From the NCBI GenBank assembly GCA_021201735.1, contig JAJQEJ010000069.1:1-40402 (forward strand): a stretch of 40,402 bases of DNA, read 5' to 3'. Each line of letters begins with the position of its first letter. The first letter of the stretch is position 1. The notes under the pieces were generated by a model. It had not been told where the DNA came from. It saw nothing but the letters and a program-made list of their open reading frames with translations, and made no database searches. Below are positions 19,218 through 26,974 of this stretch, piece by piece. The translations under genes were made by a program, and so were the position numbers. The DNA comes from Oscillospiraceae bacterium (GTDB lineage Bacteria > Bacillota > Clostridia > Oscillospirales > Oscillospiraceae).

Positions 19218-21392
19218 ATGAGAAGAATCCTCCCCTGCCTCTTATGCATGCTTCTGCTCGGCGTAACAGCGTCACCCACCTCTGCGGCAGAGGACACAGC
19301 GGCCTCCTTTTCCTACGGCATTCTGGAGGAATCGGGCGAAGCGATTGTAGAGGGCGAGACCACCCGCGCGGATCTGGACGCGCTCAGGCAAGCATGCATT
19401 CGCTATACCACGGTGACCGCAGATGGAAGCCACACGGCATCCTGGCGCAGCGGCGTAACGGTCAGCGATTACTTCATCTCCCTCGGTATCGACCCGGAAG
19501 AGGTCTCCTCCATCCGCTTTGAGGACACCGACGGCAGCACGCTGACCTATACCCGTCAAGAGCTATACGCTGTCAAGCGCTATACCTTTACACCGGAAGC
19601 CGTTCCGGCCACCGCGACGGAAATACCGCCGGCGGAGGAGACAAGCCCGCCTGTCGAGGAGACCCCGACCGCGCAGACAAGTCCGCCTGTCACGGAGACA
19701 CTCCCGGCACAGACGTGGCAGCAGACGCAGTGGGAGGTACAGCTTTCCACTGCGACCTACGACGGCACAGTGTGGGATGAGGCACAGACGCAGCCATGCC
19801 TGACCGTCAGCGCAGGACAGACCGACGCCGACACGCCCGCCCCGGCGCTCGGGACGCTCAGGCGGGTAGAAATCCGGCTTGCCGAGGGCCACGCGTTTGC
19901 CCCAGAGATAACGCAGTTCGCGTTTTCCATCCGCGTGGGCACAGCGCTGATCGAGACGCGCACCATTTCCATGACGGAGCTGCTCGCCATGCCGCGCGCG
20001 CAGGCCGTCTATAGCTCCCTCACGCTGGACGCTACAGCGGAAAAGATTCTGGTATCCGGCATTCCCATCACGGACCTGATAGATTATCTCGGCGTGGCGT
20101 ATGACGAGGTATCGAATTTGCGCTTTTTCTTTACCGACGGCAAGGACAGCAGCTTTTCCAGGGTGTTTCTGCTCGACCAGACCCGCTACTACTACCTCGA
20201 CGCGGACAGCACGGCAAACCGCGCGGAGGTTCCGGCGCTTCTGGCGCTCCAATACCATCTCCAGCCGCTCGCCGAGGCGGATGCGTGGGATGGACTGTCC
20301 GACGACTTCGGCATCCGCGTCTGCTACGGGCAGCTCAATCCAGCCGATGTCTGCAGTACGATGTACGGGTACAACATCTGCAAAATGGAGCTGGTGCTCA
20401 GCTCCGCCAGCATGTACGGCAAAGACCCCGGCGAAACCACCCAGTCCACCGTCTATGACCCGGCGCTGACGGATACAAGCGGTCCCGCAACGGATCCGAA
20501 CACGGGCTATCAGCTCGCGCAGCTACCGGAAGAGCTTGCTGTCACGGTGCGATATTTCGGGACAGACTCCATGCCGCGCAAGACCTTTACGCTCCAGGAA
20601 TTGCGCACCCTGCCGCTGGTGCGGCAGCCCTATACCGCGGTCGACGCGGCGGGTCAGGTCGTTCTAGAGACGGCGGTCGGGGTGCGCCTGACCGATGTGA
20701 TCGCCGCCGCTGGCATTGACGCAGGCTCCATCCAAAACGTCACCTTTTACTATACCGACGAAAACGGGGCGCGGCAGGGCCTTACGCTCAAATATGCGGA
20801 TCTGACGGACACGAAGCGGTTTTTCTATCCCTACCTTCCCATGCGCTGGGACAGTACGACCGGGCGGCCTACCGCCGGAGCGGCGGCGGGCGCGGTGGCG
20901 GTGGATACCATCCTCGCGTTCCGTGAAAATTACGCGCCCGGCGCGACCGCGCCGGACTATTACAGGCTATCGAGCGACGGCCGCTTCCGGCTCGTCTTCG
21001 GGCAGACGAATACGCGCACACCCACCGCGGCGCAGTTGGTGAAGTGGATCGACACCATCGACATTCTGCTCTACGGCGCGCCACCGGAAGACGGCACGGA
21101 CAGCGCGGATGCCGATTTGATCGGCAGCGCCGCGCAGGAAGACGCGCCGATGGTACAGCCGCCCACGCAAAATGCGCCCGATGCGAACACCGCGCCGAGC
21201 ACTACAGAAACCGACCCGAATGCGGGCAGTGCAACGCGGTGGAAGCTCTACGAGATAACATCCAACGCCGTCCCGGCCGAAACACCCACGCGCCAAGGCA
21301 ATACGATTGTTCTGGCACTTGCCACCGCCTGCGCACTCTTTGTCGGGGCCGGGGGAAGAATTTTTCTGTTCAGAAAGGGGAAACTACAATGA
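19218..21392 (+). CDS. surface protein with three sulfite-oxidase-like modules
   Basis: A 724-residue secreted protein with signal peptide (1-23, ending TSAA) and one C-terminal membrane helix (about 697-719) followed by FLFRKGKLQ. Three copies of a module resembling the molybdopterin-oxidoreductase (sulfite oxidase) fold can be seen by shared phrases: SGVTVSDYFISLGIDPEEVSSIRFEDTDG (about 80), SGIPITDLIDYLGVAYDEVSNLRFFFTDG (about 280) and VGVRLTDVIAAAGIDAGSIQNVTFYYTDE (about 490). A Thr/Pro spacer follows module 1. I see no catalytic cysteine in a typical cofactor context, so the modules are probably binding or structural rather than enzymatic. The ATGA overlap with the following proton-channel gene points to a shared machine. 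Confidence 0.68.
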   Translation: MRRILPCLLCMLLLGVTASPTSAAEDTAASFSYGILEESGEAIVEGETTRADLDALRQACIRYTTVTADGSHTASWRSGVTVSDYFISLGIDPEEVSSIRFEDTDGSTLTYTRQELYAVKRYTFTPEAVPATATEIPPAEETSPPVEETPTAQTSPPVTETLPAQTWQQTQWEVQLSTATYDGTVWDEAQTQPCLTVSAGQTDADTPAPALGTLRRVEIRLAEGHAFAPEITQFAFSIRVGTALIETRTISMTELLAMPRAQAVYSSLTLDATAEKILVSGIPITDLIDYLGVAYDEVSNLRFFFTDGKDSSFSRVFLLDQTRYYYLDADSTANRAEVPALLALQYHLQPLAEADAWDGLSDDFGIRVCYGQLNPADVCSTMYGYNICKMELVLSSASMYGKDPGETTQSTVYDPALTDTSGPATDPNTGYQLAQLPEELAVTVRYFGTDSMPRKTFTLQELRTLPLVRQPYTAVDAAGQVVLETAVGVRLTDVIAAAGIDAGSIQNVTFYYTDENGARQGLTLKYADLTDTKRFFYPYLPMRWDSTTGRPTAGAAAGAVAVDTILAFRENYAPGATAPDYYRLSSDGRFRLVFGQTNTRTPTAAQLVKWIDTIDILLYGAPPEDGTDSADADLIGSAAQEDAPMVQPPTQNAPDANTAPSTTETDPNAGSATRWKLYEITSNAVPAETPTRQGNTIVLALATACALFVGAGGRIFLFRKGKLQ

Positions 21393-22024
21393 ACCTGCTC
21401 ACCGAGCTGCAAGATATGCTACATACCATTTCAGAGGGGGCGCTGATTCCAACCCTGATCATTCTCATCGCCCTGATTGTCGTCAGCGTTGTTTCTGTCG
21501 GCAGCATCATTACCGAGGGCGTGAGTGAGCGCCGCCGCCTACAGTCCGATATTCCCCGTCTACTGGCGGATTTACACGGGAATACGGTGGATGAGATGAC
21601 TGCGCTCGTACAAGCAAGCACCTTGCTCCACTGGCAAAAAAGTGCCTTTTTGGAACTCAGCCAGTATTGCGACCTTCCCTCTGAGGAGCTGTACGCTGTG
21701 GCAAAGCGCATCATCGCCACCAGCGAGCGTGGCCGCAATAAGATTCTCTCGGTCTCTGAGACCGTCTCGCGCCTTGCCCCCATGTTTGGGCTCATGGGCA
21801 CCCTCATCCCGCTCGGCCCGGGCATCATCGCGCTGGGCCAGGGGGACACCGCCACGTTGTCATCCTCCATGCTGGTTGCGTTCGACACAACGGTGGCGGG
21901 CCTCATCAGCGCGGCGAGCTGCTTTGTCATCAGCAAAATCAGAAGCCGCTGGTATGAAGACGACATGGTATCTCTGGAGAGTATGATGGACTGTATGCTC
22001 GAGGAGGTTGGCTCAGATGCATAG
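21389..22024 (+). CDS. MotA/TolQ/ExbB-family proton channel protein
   Basis: A 211-residue inner-membrane protein. One membrane helix lies near residues 18-42 (ALIPTLIILIALIVVSVVS). A cytoplasmic helical region follows, then two helices near 125-150 and 160-185 carrying the family pattern VSRLAPMFGLMGTLIPLGPGIIALGQGD and MLVAFDTTVAGLISAASCFVISKIRSRW. The ATG at 21389 overlaps the previous stop (ATGA). Homologues form proton-driven pentameric motors with an ExbD/TolR/MotB partner. The following DUF2149 protein, with one N-terminal helix and a short outer domain, has the size and topology of such a partner. ExbB motors usually drive TonB-dependent outer-membrane receptors, so one in a Gram-positive operon is notable. 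Confidence 0.88.
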   Translation: MNLLTELQDMLHTISEGALIPTLIILIALIVVSVVSVGSIITEGVSERRRLQSDIPRLLADLHGNTVDEMTALVQASTLLHWQKSAFLELSQYCDLPSEELYAVAKRIIATSERGRNKILSVSETVSRLAPMFGLMGTLIPLGPGIIALGQGDTATLSSSMLVAFDTTVAGLISAASCFVISKIRSRWYEDDMVSLESMMDCMLEEVGSDA

Positions 22025-22337
22025 ATCACTGCGCGGTCAATCCCTGCGGAATGGGAAAAAACACGGCGGCATCAACCCAATGGATGGCCTTGCAAATCTG
22101 GCCGATGCCATGCTGGTGCTTGCGTGCGGCCTAATGCTGGCGCTTATCATCAACTGGAATGTCGATATCAGCCTCGAAGAGGTGGATCTCTCCCAAGGGC
22201 AGGAGGTAACCGACGTCGAAAACCTGTCGGAAGACCTGCAGGCACAGATGAACGACAGTGATTATCAGCGCATGGGTACGCTCTATGTAGACCCGGAAAC
22301 CGGAAAGATGGTTTTGCTGACGGAGGAGGCGGAATAG
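22017..22337 (+). CDS. DUF2149 protein, ExbD-like partner candidate
   Basis: A 106-residue membrane protein. PMDGLANLADAMLVLACGLMLALIINW (about residues 22-48) contains a single helix with a conserved aspartate at its start, and about 55 acidic residues follow outside (YVDPETGKMVLL). ATG at 22017 is preferred because GAGGAGG lies 9 bases upstream; a TTG nine bases earlier is too close to it. The gene overlaps the ExbB-like gene by eight bases. DUF2149 genes are known next to ExbB-like genes in methanogens and some Clostridia. The fold assignment to ExbD is my inference from size, topology and neighbour. Confidence 0.8.
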   Translation: MHRSLRGQSLRNGKKHGGINPMDGLANLADAMLVLACGLMLALIINWNVDISLEEVDLSQGQEVTDVENLSEDLQAQMNDSDYQRMGTLYVDPETGKMVLLTEEAE

Positions 22338-22396
22338 GGCTGTGCCCGCCGGTGGGTTTCCTCTCTATGAAACAGGTCCTGTGGCGGACGCGGCAA

Positions 22397-22909
22397 CTAG
22401 CTTCCCAAATGCTCTTTCTGCCCTTCCAGCTCTCTGCCCTGTGTCTCATCATAAAAGGACAACACATTTTCCGCCTCTTCCTCCGGGGTCTTCTGCATCA
22501 GTGCCTCCGTCAGCATACGGCATTGGGTGCAAAAGAGTGCCTGTTCCTCTTCGGTCATCACGGATGCAATCAGCTCTTTTTGCCGCTTTGCCCCATGCTC
22601 CCTGCGGCGTAGCGCCGTCCAGCCGTCCGGCGTGAGGTGAATATGAACCTGCCGCCTGTCCCTGGCATCACGTACCCGGGCGATGTTGCCGTCCTCCTCC
22701 AATCCATTTAATTTTTCAGAGAGCGTGGAGGCGCTAATATTCATGTGCAAGGCCAGCTCTTTCCCTAATATGCCGTCATGATTCGCGATGAGGCGGAGCA
22801 GTCGCCCATGCCCTCTGCCGTTTGAGTGCGGGGACAGCTCACCTTGCCGGAGGTGGATGGCTTTGGCGAGGTTTTTGACTTCTCCAAATATATCATTATC
22901 TTTTCTCAT
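22397..22909 (-). CDS. MarR-family transcriptional regulator
   Basis: A 170-residue DNA-binding protein. The winged-helix core includes LLRLIANHDGILGKELALHMNISASTLSEKLNGLEEDGNIARVRDARDRRQVHIHLTPDG (about residues 36-95), with the DxRD wing signature. The C-terminal helices contain a dimerisation region and an EEAENVLSFYDE tail. ATG at 22909 has GGAGG 11-12 bases upstream. It converges on the end of the surface/transport operon, 60 bp away. It could regulate that operon or only itself; nothing in the sequence decides this. Confidence 0.88.
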   Translation of the reverse strand: MRKDNDIFGEVKNLAKAIHLRQGELSPHSNGRGHGRLLRLIANHDGILGKELALHMNISASTLSEKLNGLEEDGNIARVRDARDRRQVHIHLTPDGWTALRRREHGAKRQKELIASVMTEEEQALFCTQCRMLTEALMQKTPEEEAENVLSFYDETQGRELEGQKEHLGS

Positions 22910-22948
22910 TCTATCTCTAGCCTCCTAAAGCGTGATCCCTTTCCATAT

Positions 22949-22957
22949 AGTATAGCA
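22949..22957 (-). promoter_or_regulatory. extended -10 promoter of the marR gene
   Basis: Read on the minus strand, TGC-TATACT is an extended -10 box about 40 bases before the start codon. The -35 region is poor. The box sits in the interrupted palindrome ATATGCTATACTATAT, a possible autoregulatory operator. Confidence 0.45.
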
Positions 22958-23172
22958 TATTTTTCCCATTGTGGCACGTTTTTTATGGATGGGATAACAG
23001 GGCGAACATTCCAGTCGATCTGCTTGCCCAGTCTGACGCCGCCGAAATTGAGAAAAACCGCAACAATATCCGCAACCCACACGGGCGTGGGATATGGAAC
23101 TGTAAAAGGCAGGGCGGTGGGATAGTTTTATCGCCGCACCGCCGCTGCTTGTTCTTTCGCTCTATGTAACAA

Positions 23173-23413
23173 ATGCGTATGAAGCAGTTGCACAGAATGA
23201 TGGAATACAGGCAAAGAGAATATCCATTGTTTTCAGTTTGCGGGCTGAACTGTGGATTGTGTCCCCGTTATCAAATAGATGGAGCGTCAAAATGCCCCGG
23301 TTGCTCTGGCAAGGGTTTTTTAAAAAACATCCTTTATTGTACATAAAAACCAGTTTATGGATACTGAGAAAGCCAAAGCCTTTGACAACAGAATGGAACA
23401 TTTCACCGTCTAA
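23173..23413 (+). pseudogene. DUF3795 zinc-binding protein remnant
   Basis: The first 50 codons read MRMKQLHRMM then FSVCGLNCGLCPRYQ and SKCPGCSGKGF, which is the cysteine-rich N-terminus of DUF3795 proteins. The frame then breaks at a TTTTTTAAAAAA run. Another frame continues with SFIVHKNQFMDTEKAKAFDNRMEHF and stops at 23413. That phrase fits the C-terminal part of the same family, so the middle of the gene (about 70 or more codons) has been deleted. It is a decayed gene, upstream of and divergent from the MarR gene. Confidence 0.7.
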
Positions 23414-23468
23414 ATGATAGCACCTTCACCTACCCAAAGCAATTAAAACTTTTCCGTCCGTTCCGCCT

Positions 23469-23550
23469 ATCCAGACCGTCAAGGGGCGAGTGGTATTGTT
23501 TCGCAAAGGGCGCGAAAAAATCTCCACGCTTCCCCCCTGACCGTCTGGAT
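23469..23550. repeat. 18-bp imperfect inverted repeat
   Basis: ATCCAGACCGTCAAGGGG at 23469-23486 and its near complement at 23533-23550 differ at two positions and flank a 46-base loop. The right arm runs into TTTTTG. It lies between the DUF3795 remnant and the lysozyme stop codon. It may be a terminator for either strand or the ends of a small decayed element. Confidence 0.5.
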
Positions 23551-23576
23551 TTTTGCCGTGCCATTACGCCGCCTGC

Positions 23577-24659
23577 TTACGCAGGTATTTCAATCATATC
23601 ACCGGCGTATATGAGGTTTGGGTTTTCAATGCTGTTCAGTGAGGCGATGGCCGCCACTGTCGTTCCATATCTCTCGGCGATGGCCCAGAGGGTATCGCCG
23701 GACTGAATTGTATAGCTGAAGGTGCCTGTGCTCGCGGTACCCGGAATCAAAAGCGTATCGCCAGCGTAAATCAAGTTAGCATTTGCGATTGCATTTAACG
23801 ACACCAGCGCTGAAACGGTGGTATCATATCTGTTGGCAATTGCAGACAGGGTATCACCATACTTGATGGTATAAACCGTCTCTGTGGGGGGCCCGTTGCT
23901 ATCGGTGTCGCTACTGCCGGTGCCACCATTGCTATCGGCACTACTACTTCCAGTGTCCTCTCCGGAGGAACTATTATCGATCAATATAGTGGACTTGAAA
24001 TAATCCAAATCAACATCACCATCAATGCCCGAGACACTGCCGGTGTCACTATACTGAAATCCTGCCCAATCAGTCCAACTGCCGATGGAGCTAGGTGCAC
24101 TGACGCCGTAATTGGCCACCCACAAAGGGTAACCCGTCAGATCAGAGGACCAAACATTTTCGGCATCATAGGCATCTGAGTAGAGGACCGGGGTATAGCC
24201 TGTGAGAGCGGCCAGCTCTACCAAATAGGCCTTGCCAATCTCGTTTACTTCGTCGTTTGAAAGATCTGAAAAGTCCTCGAAATCCATAGCAGGCAGGCAG
24301 TCATAGGCCTTGTCTTTGATGGTTGAATATAAAAACTGGGCCTGCTGCACCGCCTCATCAGTGGTAGTGGCTGTTATATAATGGTAGAATCCTATTTTTA
24401 AACCCGCAGCTTTGGCGTTTGCGTAGTTGCGCTCAAAATAGGTGTCAACTGAGCCGCTACCGTCGTCGGCGCGGATATAGACGATCTCAATGCCATCATC
24501 AGCTACACTGGCAAAATCAATGCTGCCCTGATAACTGCTGACATCAATTCCTTTGTAGGTCGTCTCGTCTACGGCGCTGAATGTAGTCGTTGCCGCCAAA
24601 GAGAGGCAGAGTGTGGCGAGAAGCATGGCGGTTATCCTTTTAATACATTTATGTTTCAT
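23577..24659 (-). CDS. secreted GH25 lysozyme with two LysM domains
   Basis: A 360-residue secreted muramidase cleaving the glycan strands of peptidoglycan. A signal peptide covers residues 1-29. The GH25 domain (about 33-230) has the entry motif YKGIDVSSYQG with catalytic-site Asp, IRADDGSG, GFYHY and CLPAMDFEDF with the acidic pair. A Ser/Thr/Gly linker follows. Two LysM wall-binding domains lie at about 262-307 and 314-359 (YTIKYGDTLSAIANRYDTT and YTIQSGDTLWAIAERYGTT). GGGAGG lies about 8 bases before ATG. The gene is monocistronic with its own promoter. It could be a housekeeping, spore or prophage-derived hydrolase, but no phage genes are nearby. Confidence 0.93.
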   Translation of the reverse strand: MKHKCIKRITAMLLATLCLSLAATTTFSAVDETTYKGIDVSSYQGSIDFASVADDGIEIVYIRADDGSGSVDTYFERNYANAKAAGLKIGFYHYITATTTDEAVQQAQFLYSTIKDKAYDCLPAMDFEDFSDLSNDEVNEIGKAYLVELAALTGYTPVLYSDAYDAENVWSSDLTGYPLWVANYGVSAPSSIGSWTDWAGFQYSDTGSVSGIDGDVDLDYFKSTILIDNSSSGEDTGSSSADSNGGTGSSDTDSNGPPTETVYTIKYGDTLSAIANRYDTTVSALVSLNAIANANLIYAGDTLLIPGTASTGTFSYTIQSGDTLWAIAERYGTTVAAIASLNSIENPNLIYAGDMIEIPA

Positions 24660-24677
24660 AATATAACCTCCCAGCCC

Positions 24678-24707
24678 ATTCTATGCGCAGAGGCAGTGTT
24701 ATGACAA
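24678..24707 (-). promoter_or_regulatory. promoter of the lysozyme gene
   Basis: On the minus strand TTGTCA, 18 bases, TAGAAT, each box with one mismatch to consensus. The predicted transcript leader is very short (about 12 bases) and is filled by the GGGAGG ribosome site. Confidence 0.6.
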
Positions 24708-24804
24708 TGCAAAATTCACCAATGGTTACTTATCGCGATGCTCATATGCATTTTTAGTTCCGGTATTTATTTTGCAATCATGTTTAAGGAAAAGCAACAA
24801 AAAA

Positions 24805-24831
24805 GCCCTCCCATGTATATCATAGGAGGGC
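24805..24831 (-). terminator. intrinsic terminator after tRNA-Arg
   Basis: GCCCTCC pairs with GGAGGGC in a 7-bp stem (GC rich), followed by six T on the minus strand. It lies immediately after the encoded CCA end of the tRNA gene. Confidence 0.88.
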
Positions 24832-24836
24832 CGCTT

Positions 24837-24912
24837 TGGTACGGCCGAAGGGACTCGAACCCCCAACATTCAGAACCGGAATCTGACGCTCTATCCATTG
24901 AACTACGGCCGC
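24837..24912 (-). tRNA. tRNA-Arg (CCG), CCA encoded
   Basis: On the minus strand the sequence folds as a cloverleaf: acceptor GCGGCCG with CGGCCGT, D-arm GTTC/GAGC, anticodon stem TCAGA/TCTGA around loop TTCCGGT (anticodon CCG), T-arm GGGGG/CCCTT around TTCGAGT, discriminator A and an encoded CCA. It decodes CGG. It has its own promoter and terminator. Confidence 0.96.
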
Positions 24913-24946
24913 ATACCTGCTACGCTGTTTGCGCCTAAGCTCAATC

Positions 24947-24975
24947 ATTGTAGCAGGTAATACGGCATTTGTAAA
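24947..24975 (-). promoter_or_regulatory. promoter of tRNA-Arg
   Basis: On the minus strand TTTACA, 17 bases, TACAAT, one mismatch in each box, located just after the Amt-PII stop codon and 35 bases before the tRNA 5' end. A 9-bp inverted repeat (ACCTGCTAC at 24915-24923 with GTAGCAGGT at 24950-24958) overlaps its -10 region. Confidence 0.65.
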
Positions 24976-24987
24976 GTAGGAAAATCG

Positions 24988-26715
24988 TTATTCCGCGCCC
25001 TGCATGGCCTCCATGCCCTGCTCGCCTGTGCGGATTTTGATGACGTTTTCCACATCATAGACAAAAATCTTGCCGTCGCCGATGTTGCCGGTATAGAGCG
25101 TCCTGCGCGCGGTCTCAACGACCTCCGACACCGGCACCTTGCACACAACGACGTCCACCTGGATTTTTGGCAGCAGGTTCATAGAAAGCGCAATGCCGCG
25201 GTAATACTCGGTTCTGCCCTTTTGGATGCCGCAGCCGAGCACCTGCGTCACCGTCATACCGCTCACGCCAATGGAGTTCATCGCCGCCTTTAAATCCTCA
25301 AACCGCGCCTGATTGCAGATAATGGTCACCTTGGTGAGCTTCACGTCGGAGGCCGCAACACGGGAAGGCTCTGTAACCACCTGCACCGGCACAGCCGCGT
25401 CGATATGCGCATGATTTGGTGCGGGCATTGGTGGGGCTTCGGGCAGCTCCACCATACCGTCCTCCACCGCGGTCATCGTAGTCGCCATGACAAAATCCGG
25501 ATAGGCGGACGGCAGGCCATGCTCATGGATATCCAGCCCATCCAGCTCCTCCGCCGGGGAGACGCGCAGGCCGACGGTGTGTTTGATTAGCTGAAACGCG
25601 ATGGTCATGATAACCGCCACCCAGCCAATCACCGCAACCACGCCGATACACTGTATCCCGAGAAAGGATGCGCCGCCGCCATAGAACAGGCCGCCGTCCG
25701 TCGCGAACAGTCCCACCATCAGCGTCCCCATTACACCGCACACCCCGTGGACGGAAATCGCGCCCACCGGGTCGTCAATCTTGAGCACCTTGTCGAAGAG
25801 CTCCACTGAGAGCGGCAGCACAATACCGGCACACAGGCCGATGATCGCGGCGCCGACAGGGGAAACCATATCGCAACCGGCGGTAATGGCGACCAGCCCC
25901 GCCAGCGCGCCGTTGAGGGACATGGCGACATCCGGCTTGCCGTAGCGCACCCAGGTAAAGACCATGGTACAGAGCGCCGCAAAGGCGGCGGACAAGTTGG
26001 TATTGAAGAAGATGGAACCGGCGGCGAAAATGTTGCTGTCGCCGGTCATGGAAACCGTGGATGCGCCGTTAAAGCCAAACCAGCAGAACCAGAGGATAAA
26101 TACCCCCAATGCGCCGAGGGCAATGCTGTGTCCCAGAATGGCGCGCGGCTTGCCGTCCTTGCCGTACTTGCCGATACGCGGGCCGAGGATTTTCGCGCCG
26201 ACCAGCGCCGCCACACCGCCGACCATATGTACCGCAGTGGAGCCTGCAAAGTCGTGAAAGCCCAGCTCAGAAAGCCAGCCGCCGCCCCAGATCCAGTGCC
26301 CGGAAATGGGGTAAACCACCGCGGACAGCACGAGGGAATAAATACAGTAGGAGCTGAACTTGGTGCGCTCCGCCATGGAGCCGGATACAATGGTCGCCGC
26401 CGTCGCGCAGAAGACGGTCTGAAAGATGAAATACGCGAAGAAGGGAACGCCCGCCGGTAAAATCGCACTGTAATCTCCCAGGGAAAAGAGGTCCAGTCCG
26501 CCGATCAAGCCGCTCGCCCCCCCAAACATCAGGCCAAAGCCGATGATCCAGAAGACAGGCGTGCCGATGCTGAAGTCCATCAGGTTTTTCATGATGATAT
26601 TGCCCGTGTTTTTCGAGCGTGTGAAGCCCGCCTCACACAGCGCAAAGCCCGCCTGCATGAAAAAGACAAGCGCCGCGCCCACCAGAATCCAGATTGTGTT
26701 TACCGCTGAATACAT
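24988..26715 (-). CDS. amt: ammonium transporter fused to a PII signalling domain
   Basis: A 575-residue membrane protein. Residues 1-415 are an Amt/AmtB channel with about eleven helices (NTIWILVGAALVFFMQAGFALCEAGFTRSKNTGNI, STAVHMVGGVAALVGA, GVCGVMGTLMVG with the family histidines). A linker leads to a complete GlnB/GlnK domain (about 455-565): VTIICNQARFEDLKAAM, the T-loop GRTEYYRG with the uridylylation-type tyrosine, and the B-loop TGNIGDGKIFVYDVENVIKIRTGE. In most bacteria Amt and GlnK are separate proteins that bind each other, and the fusion makes the gate covalent. It imports ammonium and should be inhibited when 2-oxoglutarate is low. GGGAGG lies 8 bases before the ATG. It has its own promoter and a hairpin leader. 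Confidence 0.94.
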   Translation of the reverse strand: MYSAVNTIWILVGAALVFFMQAGFALCEAGFTRSKNTGNIIMKNLMDFSIGTPVFWIIGFGLMFGGASGLIGGLDLFSLGDYSAILPAGVPFFAYFIFQTVFCATAATIVSGSMAERTKFSSYCIYSLVLSAVVYPISGHWIWGGGWLSELGFHDFAGSTAVHMVGGVAALVGAKILGPRIGKYGKDGKPRAILGHSIALGALGVFILWFCWFGFNGASTVSMTGDSNIFAAGSIFFNTNLSAAFAALCTMVFTWVRYGKPDVAMSLNGALAGLVAITAGCDMVSPVGAAIIGLCAGIVLPLSVELFDKVLKIDDPVGAISVHGVCGVMGTLMVGLFATDGGLFYGGGASFLGIQCIGVVAVIGWVAVIMTIAFQLIKHTVGLRVSPAEELDGLDIHEHGLPSAYPDFVMATTMTAVEDGMVELPEAPPMPAPNHAHIDAAVPVQVVTEPSRVAASDVKLTKVTIICNQARFEDLKAAMNSIGVSGMTVTQVLGCGIQKGRTEYYRGIALSMNLLPKIQVDVVVCKVPVSEVVETARRTLYTGNIGDGKIFVYDVENVIKIRTGEQGMEAMQGAE

Positions 26716-26740
26716 TTCTCATTCCTCCCCACAAAATACA

Positions 26741-26786
26741 CAAAGGCGCTCAACTCACCCTTCCTCGGGTCAATTGAGCACCTTTG
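26741..26786 (-). promoter_or_regulatory. 20-bp hairpin at the 5' end of the amt mRNA
   Basis: Two 20-base arms pair at 19 of 20 positions, counting two G-U pairs, around the six-base loop GAGGAA. The predicted transcription start is only a few bases upstream, so the hairpin opens the mRNA. No U-tract follows. A hexaloop hairpin in a nitrogen gene leader recalls ANTAR-protein target RNAs, but the usual A at loop position 1 is absent and there is no second hairpin. Confidence 0.75.
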
Positions 26787-26797
26787 CTTCTGAACAT

Positions 26798-26826
26798 AGT
26801 CTAGCATCGATTATGAAACTTGTCAA
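26798..26826 (-). promoter_or_regulatory. sigma-A promoter of the Amt-PII gene
   Basis: On the minus strand a perfect TTGACA, 17 bases, TAGACT. Predicted start of transcription is near 26790, directly before the hairpin leader. Confidence 0.8.
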
Positions 26827-26974
26827 CTGCGATCCTTCATTTTTGTCACATGATAAAAATTTTACGCTATCTCTCTCCTGACTTCTATCTGTTTTGTCCT
26901 GTCGCTCTTCCGAAATATTTGCAAGTTAGCATGATGTATTCCGTCAAAAACGGGTGTCGTCCTCTGTATGTGAA

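Noticed and set aside
24738..24938. 66-codon plus-strand frame with RRDSNPQHSEPESDA
   Set aside because: It is the antisense reading of tRNA-Arg(CCG), a well-known false protein.
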